Assembly: GCA_005223375.1 (NCBI GenBank)
Contig: RXOD01005974.1
Coordinates: forward strand, 1-11,774
DNA from: Amoebophrya sp. AT5.2
Taxonomy: Eukaryota > Sar > Dinophyceae > Syndiniales > Amoebophryaceae
Length of the DNA stretch: 11,774 nt
Direction: 5' to 3'
Numbering within the stretch: position 1 is the first letter of the stretch; each line of letters starts with the position of its first letter. The notes beneath the pieces were generated by a model. It was given only the letters and a program-made list of their open reading frames with translations, was not told where the DNA came from and made no database searches. The translations under genes were made by a program, and so were the position numbers. Below, one piece after another: positions 6,796-11,774 of this stretch.

Positions 6796-7844
6796 AAAAA
6801 ACCGGCTTCACTTGCCACTACGTCCACGACCAGCCGCGACTATTATTTTTTTAAAATTAAATGCACTTCATCTACTATACAAACCAGTCGTACTCCTAGA
6901 TGAAGTAAGCGGTCGCTGGGACAAATGAAGAGCACTGCGGAGTGGATACCGAAGCCAGCTCAAATAAAACCAAATCTATGATTCCAAGGTAAGGTAAGGT
7001 AAGGTATGAATGAAATCTATGATTCCAAAGAAGTACATAGGGCACTGAAGCAAGGAGGAAAGACTCATGTTTATTTCAGCAATCAATATATCGATACCTT
7101 TCCGAAAATTGCAATTCATTTTTTTTTTGCTACCATGCATAGCACATAGGAAATGCCGGCGTCACTTCTAATGACGTGTCCTTACCGCTACCTACATGTT
7201 TTACTAGTGGTCATCGGTGGGACTACTACTACGCTCCCCTGATGACTGTGTGAGGGGAAAAAGCTATCCTCGTCCCTCAAGCTCCTGCTCTCAAAAAAAA
7301 CGAGTAAAAAGTAGTCGCTCGTGGATTCGTCTTCATGAGAACACGTGACTGAACCAATGGGACAGAGGGGACGCGATATCCTCACCCAAGGGCGGCAGTG
7401 GACAGCTTTGTGGATCATCAACATTAAATGAAAGTAAATTTTCTGATGTCGTCTTGGAGGACAACTGAGGTGAGAGTTCCAAACAACCCAAAGCAGATTA
7501 TACAAGTTTGCCGCGAGAGAGTATAAGTTAGTAGATAGATAGGCTCCTACTTCAAAGAACGAATACAAATAAACCAAAAGCGATTCAATCCGATTGTGTA
7601 CGGTAAAATTTTGTCCAGGGAGGAAGAGCGACTCTAGTACAACACTCATGGAGTTCGTCGCATGAAAAATCAAGAAACAAGCATGGAAGGAATGTGATGG
7701 CCCAGCAGGGCTGTACTACGTATCAAGAAACAAACAACTGCGTCGAAGTAGTTGTAACTATATGGAAACTGCGACTCAGAAGGAAGGAAATGTTTGTACC
7801 CGTTCGTTGACAAGTTGTAGCTAGATTCAGAGCGCTCGTGCTAG
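6796..7844. other. Gene-poor spacer between the large membrane-protein gene and cytochrome c
   Basis: AT-richer DNA with a microsatellite (6986-7005) and homopolymer tracts. A minus-strand open frame at 7188-7649 starts at the first true ATG (MSVVLESLFLPGQNF) and runs about 153 codons. Its Leu/Ser/Tyr-rich composition shows no domain, motif or credible membrane pattern that I trust, and it is best regarded as a chance frame or 3' flank of the upstream gene. Confidence 0.4.
6972..7028. repeat. Direct duplication flanking an (AAGGT)4 microsatellite
   Basis: The 16-base sequence AAATCTATGATTCCAA occurs at 6972-6987 and again at 7013-7028 (period 41). Between the copies lie four tandem AAGGT units (6986-7005), the first overlapping the end of the first copy. 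The pattern suggests replication slippage combined with a small tandem duplication in non-coding DNA. Confidence 0.85.
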
Positions 7845-10808
7845 TCAAAGCGTCCCGTACACAGCGTCAACTTCTCGCATGCGACTCGGCGAGCGGCCGC
7901 CCCTCGCATGATCGCCTTCCCACGAGGCAACCACGGAGCCTACGCTGCTTCCGTTCACTCGTATCGCGTGATGCTCCGCCGTGTTGCCCGCCCCGCTGAT
8001 TTCGTCGTCCAGTTGCCCTAAGGAGACCATGCGCTGGGCCCCCGATACCTTCGAATTCCCCCCGATCAGACCCATCGCGCTGTCGCAGCTCTCGCTCCCC
8101 GCCTTCGATTTGTGGTGCATTTTGCTCGCGAGCGCGAGCAGCTGCATCTTTTCGTGCTTGTAGTACCGGTACAGAAACAGCATGGTGGACACGAGCGCCA
8201 ACAGCCCGCAGAAGAACAGAAACTGAACCACCCGCTGAAAAAAGGTCTGCTCGTCCGACTGCGGCGTTCGCGTGTCCGGCCCCACAGCAAGGATGCGGTT
8301 GCCAAAGGGAAACCAGCGCGCCATGAGTCCCTGATTCTCCGCTCCGTTCAGGCTGTCCACAGGTAGATTTTTCGCAGACATTACGTTACCCGGATCCTTC
8401 GTTGCTATTTTTGCCGCAGCCATGTTGGCTGAAGAATCAGCACTACCCACTGCATGTTGGCTGTTTCCTGGAGGCGACACCGCACTGTTCTCGGTACTTT
8501 CCTTCGGCTTCTCGGTCGACTGCTGGCTCCCCCCCGCAGCCGGCGCCCGGGCGGGTTTCACGCGAATCCTGTCCGCGATGATCGCGAGTTCCACAACCTG
8601 GTTCCCCGCGACCGCGATCCCATTTTCACGACCGTAGCCTCCCGCGGCCAACACGTTTCCCGCCCCAAACTTTTCCCCCACGCTGAAGGCCGCTCCCGGC
8701 GCGAACAGCTTTTGGTACCCGTCCCCCGACAGCGTCTCCTCCGTCAGCACGCGACGCGTTTGCGGGTTTTTTCCCTCCCCTTCGGCCGTCACCGGACCGG
8801 TGGTTTTCCCTGTGAGCGCTCGCCGCAACACCAGCCGCACGTGTCCGTTCTCAACGTACCTCCGGAGGTTCGGCACGGAGAGCGTGTTCTTGGGAAAAAT
8901 CTGGCGCGCAAAGTGCCCCAGGAACTGCAACTTCAGCTCTTCCATGGTCCACTGCTGGAGCAGAACCCGAGGGACCTCCCACGTGACCTCCTCGTCTCGG
9001 ATCTTCCTCACCGGGATCGACACCATGGGCGTGCTGTCGCGCGGAAACGAGTCGATGCCCACGTGAAACTTCAGAATCTTTTCCTCCTTCACCTTCCTCT
9101 CCGCCAGACACTCGTCCACCATCCGGTCGTCGGACACGCCGGGGTCGTGCAGCAGCGGGATGTCCTGCCCGAGCTGCACCGTCATTCTCTCCACCAGGGT
9201 GGAAGACGAACCGGCTCTCGCGGCCCCGAAAGTGGTCGCTGTTTTCCCAGTTTCCCTCCCACTCGCCCGTTCCAGGAACCCGTTGTCCAGCCCGTTCTGG
9301 AGATCGATCGAGTGCGGCGCCAGCACCGTCGTCTGCGGCCAGCACTCCCACTCCTGGCCCTTGGTGCTGTCGCCAACGAGCTCCTTCGACATTTTCGTCG
9401 CGGACGATGCAAATTTCGGGTACAACGCGAACCGCGCCCCGCGGACCCACTCCGACCGCCCGTGCTCGGGCGGGGCCAACGTCGGCTGGTCCACCAGCAT
9501 CACCAGCAACGCGTCGTGCAGCCTCAGATACGCGGGATCGAGCGTGGAATCGGACAACAGCGGCTGGCCCGTCGGATCGCGGTCAAAGTCGTGGTCCTCC
9601 ACTACTTGCGTAGCTGTTCTGGAAGATGGAGAACCCCTGGCCGACTGCGAAGATGACTTGGAGTGCAATCCATCCACATGCGTGGTGGTCGGCACCGCGT
9701 CGTTCTCGTCGACCTTCCGTCGGTGGAGCGCCAGCCGCATGTCCTCCAACGGACTTTGCGCCTCGAACACCTGCGCCACAATCGGCATGTTGAACCGCAA
9801 ATCCGTGCCACGGTGTTGCTCCTTCTCCTTGACCTTGTCGTCTTTCGCAGCGGCCGGCGTTGCTGGTGCTGGGGCTGGCGTAGTACTACTACCTCCACCC
9901 TCGACGGGTAGTTGTTCCGCCACGATCCCTTTCTCCGGGAGTGCACGCAGCGCTCCCTTCACTCCTCGCTGCCAATCCTCTTTCGTGCCCCCGTACTTCG
10001 CCACTGCCTTCAGCGCCTCCGCCGCGACTTCCAGCTTGTGCTCCAGAATCGGCTCTCCCCACCACCCGTGCACGTGCTCCGCCCACAGCAAACTCAGATC
10101 CCCCGCCAGAGCCGCGCTCTTCGGCAGCACGAGGGCGGGAAACCCCAGCCGCCCCGTCGCGCCGGAGCGCTTCTCTTCGTTCGCCTCGACCAGCTCGACG
10201 GGCTCACCCTCGATCGCCACCATGTCGGTGGAAAACGACTTCGCGTCTCTCGCGGTGGCGACGGTCTCGCGTTCGCCCCACTGCATGTCGCAGACGATCT
10301 CCCCCGCCAGCAGCGCGTCCCTCCGGCCCCGCTTCTCGATTGCCTCCAGCAGATCCGCCTCCGCTCTATTCGAGCCGCCGACAATCTTCAACATGCCGGA
10401 GCTTTGCGGCACGCTGGCCGCCGCGCAGGATTCAAGCGTCGCCGCGTCGGAGTTGGACGAAGTGTCCACGACCGCGCACTTCGCCATCTTGTGCGGCGTC
10501 ACCAGATTGGGCGTGACAGTGAACCCGCTGTTCGCCACCGCAGCACCGCCCCCGCTCGAAGCGCCAATGTTCACTACTTCCGCGGAGGACGCGCCCTTCG
10601 TCCCCGACGCGATCGCGCCCACGTCGTGCACGAGAAGCTCCACGCCCGGCAGCGCACCCGATGAACCGGAACCTCCGCCCATCAAAAATCTCGTGGTGCG
10701 GAACGACACCTTGGCGGCTTCTGTCGTGATGGAAGACTTTTTGCCAGTGCTCGGGTCGGTGTCCCCTTTCGCGCCGAACAACTGCGGACTGGCGCGGGAC
10801 GAGATCAC
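7845..10808 (-). CDS. Large unknown protein with one C-terminal transmembrane segment
   Basis: An uninterrupted frame of 988 codons in GC-rich DNA, with G/C-ending codons and ordinary composition, in contrast to the Ser/Arg/Cys-rich shadow frames opposite. I do not recognise the family. Numbering from 10808, the N-terminal 110 residues are Gly/Ser/Ala-rich. A mixed region follows with probable helices (about 150-310, including WAEHVHGWWGEPI). Next is a Pro/Ala/Ser linker (about 308-325), then a long mixed region (330-770), a polar low-complexity stretch (about 770-830), a strong membrane span at about 860-881 (VVQFLFFCGLLALVSTMLF), and a basic, His/Lys-rich tail of about 105 residues. No signal peptide is visible. 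The left limit 10808 is a GTG; the frame stays open to a TGA near 10862 without an ATG. Translation therefore starts either at the ATG at 10682 (945 residues) or in an upstream exon not found. Coding is likely; function unknown. Confidence 0.75.
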   Translation of the reverse strand: MISSRASPQLFGAKGDTDPSTGKKSSITTEAAKVSFRTTRFLMGGGSGSSGALPGVELLVHDVGAIASGTKGASSAEVVNIGASSGGGAAVANSGFTVTPNLVTPHKMAKCAVVDTSSNSDAATLESCAAASVPQSSGMLKIVGGSNRAEADLLEAIEKRGRRDALLAGEIVCDMQWGERETVATARDAKSFSTDMVAIEGEPVELVEANEEKRSGATGRLGFPALVLPKSAALAGDLSLLWAEHVHGWWGEPILEHKLEVAAEALKAVAKYGGTKEDWQRGVKGALRALPEKGIVAEQLPVEGGGSSTTPAPAPATPAAAKDDKVKEKEQHRGTDLRFNMPIVAQVFEAQSPLEDMRLALHRRKVDENDAVPTTTHVDGLHSKSSSQSARGSPSSRTATQVVEDHDFDRDPTGQPLLSDSTLDPAYLRLHDALLVMLVDQPTLAPPEHGRSEWVRGARFALYPKFASSATKMSKELVGDSTKGQEWECWPQTTVLAPHSIDLQNGLDNGFLERASGRETGKTATTFGAARAGSSSTLVERMTVQLGQDIPLLHDPGVSDDRMVDECLAERKVKEEKILKFHVGIDSFPRDSTPMVSIPVRKIRDEEVTWEVPRVLLQQWTMEELKLQFLGHFARQIFPKNTLSVPNLRRYVENGHVRLVLRRALTGKTTGPVTAEGEGKNPQTRRVLTEETLSGDGYQKLFAPGAAFSVGEKFGAGNVLAAGGYGRENGIAVAGNQVVELAIIADRIRVKPARAPAAGGSQQSTEKPKESTENSAVSPPGNSQHAVGSADSSANMAAAKIATKDPGNVMSAKNLPVDSLNGAENQGLMARWFPFGNRILAVGPDTRTPQSDEQTFFQRVVQFLFFCGLLALVSTMLFLYRYYKHEKMQLLALASKMHHKSKAGSESCDSAMGLIGGNSKVSGAQRMVSLGQLDDEISGAGNTAEHHAIRVNGSSVGSVVASWEGDHARGGRSPSRMREVDAVYGTL

Positions 10809-10810
10809 GG

Positions 10811-10892
10811 AAAACGCGGCCTTGCAGAGCCGCGCCGTGTTCGCGACCGTCCGCCGTGTTCAAGGGAGGACCAGCCGATGGCAAGTGGCAAT
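10811..10892. repeat. Dispersed GC-rich repeat, copy 1 (single arm)
   Basis: Bases 10811-10867 are identical to 11374-11430 (57 nt), and similarity continues with small gaps to 10892 (ending TGGCAAGTGGCAAT). Within it GCCGTGTTC is repeated with a 20-nt period. This copy carries only one arm of the hairpin seen in copy 2. It lies directly against the 5' part of the large membrane-protein frame. Confidence 0.85.
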
Positions 10893-11314
10893 TTAGCCAA
10901 CTACCCACCGATTGCGATACGCGTCGCAACATTTTATTCATTTTTTACGTAATTTTTTACGGAGAACGGGGCAAAGACACGTCGGATCGGCTTTATTTCT
11001 GCGGAAAGATCACACGTCGGAGCGCTCAGGAACTGGATCGCGCACGAACGTGGCGGCGAGTGCCTAAGCCTTGCCTTGAGCTCCAGCGCGAGCCCGTCAG
11101 TTTTAGGGGTTCGGCCGGACTTGACCTGAAGCCCGGACCTCAGCACTTTACTTTTTAAAGCCAAAACGAAAACACCGGCAACCCCGAAAGCCGGAACGCC
11201 CGAAGGCGTAACACGACGCGCGGGGGTCGCCTCGGTTGTCCTAAAACTCGAACCGCGTCGACGTTATATTTTCACTGTCATCCTGCTCCAGCGGAGCACG
11301 ACTTGGGTCGCCGA
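10893..11314. other. Stretch between the two repeat copies, no gene seen
   Basis: No recognisable coding or RNA gene. The stretch would hold the promoter, 5' UTR or first exon of the large membrane-protein gene if that gene has an upstream exon. A minus-strand ATG at 10941 (MNKMLRRVSQSVGSW) opens a frame that runs into repeat copy 1 in a different phase from the large frame. A spliced link is conceivable but no convincing donor/acceptor pair was identified. Confidence 0.3.
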
Positions 11315-11451
11315 TTTTTTTTTTTCTCTGCCGTAGGGCTCGGCGGACGGTCGCGAACACGGCGCGGCTCTGCAAAACGCGGCCTTGCAGAGCCGCGCCG
11401 TGTTCGCGACCGTCCGCCGTGTTCAAGGGACCAGCGGTGGCAAGTGGCAAT
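11315..11451 (-). mobile_element. SINE-like hairpin retroposon candidate, repeat copy 2
   Basis: The core is a perfect inverted repeat: 11341-11375 is the reverse complement of 11385-11419 (35 bp) around a 9-nt loop, AACGCGGCC. The right arm plus tail (11374-11451) is the second copy of the repeat at 10811-10892. Read on the minus strand, the unit starts ATTGCCACTTGCCA, runs through the hairpin, and ends in a run of 11 A (the T-tract 11315-11325), like a short retroposed element. No target-site duplication was identified, and no tRNA-like promoter box was recognised, so 'retroposon' is a hypothesis; the inverted repeat and the duplication are directly visible. Confidence 0.5.
11341..11419. 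repeat. 35-bp perfect inverted repeat with 9-nt loop
   Basis: The arms begin CGGCGGACGGTCGCGAACAC at 11341 and end with its exact complement at 11419. The pairing is GC-rich with no mismatch, so RNA or single-stranded DNA from here would form a very stable stem. Confidence 0.95.
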
Positions 11452-11774
11452 GGCTAAAACTAAATGGGAGGGCTCCTGCACTAGGAAAGTAGTAGAAGCA
11501 ACGGCGGCGCTCCGCTGTCCCTGTCGGCAGCAGGCCTGACACCCGTACACCCTACAGCCACTTAAGCTTGTTAAACAGTAAACCGCCACTCTAAAAGGCG
11601 CCCGCTTTTGCCCTACTGCTGCTTTCTCAGGCTCCAATCGTAATAGCAGCACTTTCGTAGCGTTAGAACCATTCTAGCTCCTGGCTTTCCACGGCCACCT
11701 TCCCTTCCGCGTCCGCCTCTACTCCAAATAATGGGGCATCTCTGACGAAACCGCCCGCCGCTTCGCGCCGGGCG
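11452..11774. other. Right end of window, no gene recognised
   Basis: Open frames here are short or lie in the shadow of the repeat, and I recognise no coding region, RNA gene or regulatory element. The window ends in a GC-rich stretch that could be the edge of another coding region. Confidence 0.3.

Noticed and set aside
7188..7673. 161-codon minus-strand frame
   Set aside because: It begins at a TTG; the true ATG is eight codons later. There is no recognisable motif and its composition fits unstructured AT-richer DNA. It may be untranslated flank.
8454..9656. 400-codon plus-strand open frame, Arg/His-rich
   Set aside because: Same antisense shadow effect; its very high Arg and His content is typical of a non-coding frame in GC-rich DNA.
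9160..10896. 578-codon open frame on the plus strand opposite the large membrane-protein frame
   Set aside because: Ser/Thr/Pro/Cys-rich composition and no domain. It is explained by the GC-biased third positions of the minus-strand frame, which suppress stops in antisense.
11278..11652. Minus-strand 124-codon frame crossing the hairpin repeat
   Set aside because: Its peptide is two halves of the inverted repeat read in opposite senses plus the A-tract (KKK), with no independent coding support.
1..11774. tRNA, rRNA, snRNA or CRISPR-type structures
   Set aside because: I looked for tRNA T-loop words, U6-like sequences and regularly spaced repeats on both strands and found none that form a convincing structure.

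Overview
This window is nuclear DNA from a eukaryotic protist. The evidence is three recognisable eukaryotic proteins (a cyclophilin, a cytochrome c and a tRNA-splicing endonuclease Sen34 subunit), of which two are interrupted by short GT-AG introns of 83-134 nt. Base composition swings strongly between GC-rich coding DNA and AT-richer spacers. Several properties point to an alveolate, possibly on the dinoflagellate/perkinsid side: a charged, extended cytochrome c N-terminus, every credible gene on one strand, short intergenic spacers, and acceptor-like AGs just upstream of start codons (as expected for spliced-leader trans-splicing). This taxonomic placement is inference, and no spliced-leader gene was found.

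Layout, in coordinate order (all credible genes read on the minus strand, right to left): 1-816 holds nothing convincing. 817-1445 is a two-coding-exon cyclophilin, with a probable extra 5' UTR intron at 1488-1580. 1611-3822 has no recognised gene but carries GC-rich inverted repeats and a few short repeated words. 3823-4824 is Sen34. 5029-5184 is a 51-codon, single-span membrane protein. 5648-6009 is a tentative small spliced gene with two possible 3' splice sites. 6088-6748 is cytochrome c in four exons. 6794-7844 is gene-poor, with a pentanucleotide microsatellite inside a direct duplication. 7845-10808 is a very large open frame for an unrecognised protein with one transmembrane segment near its C-terminus. 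10809-11774 contains two copies of a GC-rich repeat; one is a 35-bp perfect inverted repeat followed by an A-tract, like a small retroposon.

The recognised genes are housekeeping functions (protein folding, tRNA splicing, respiratory electron transport) and do not form a pathway. Their relationship is positional: one long co-directional series. The most unusual items are the short co-directional spacing with trans-splice-like acceptors, the shared GTAC-type intron donors, the small membrane protein, the large unknown membrane protein, and the hairpin repeat that abuts its 5' end.
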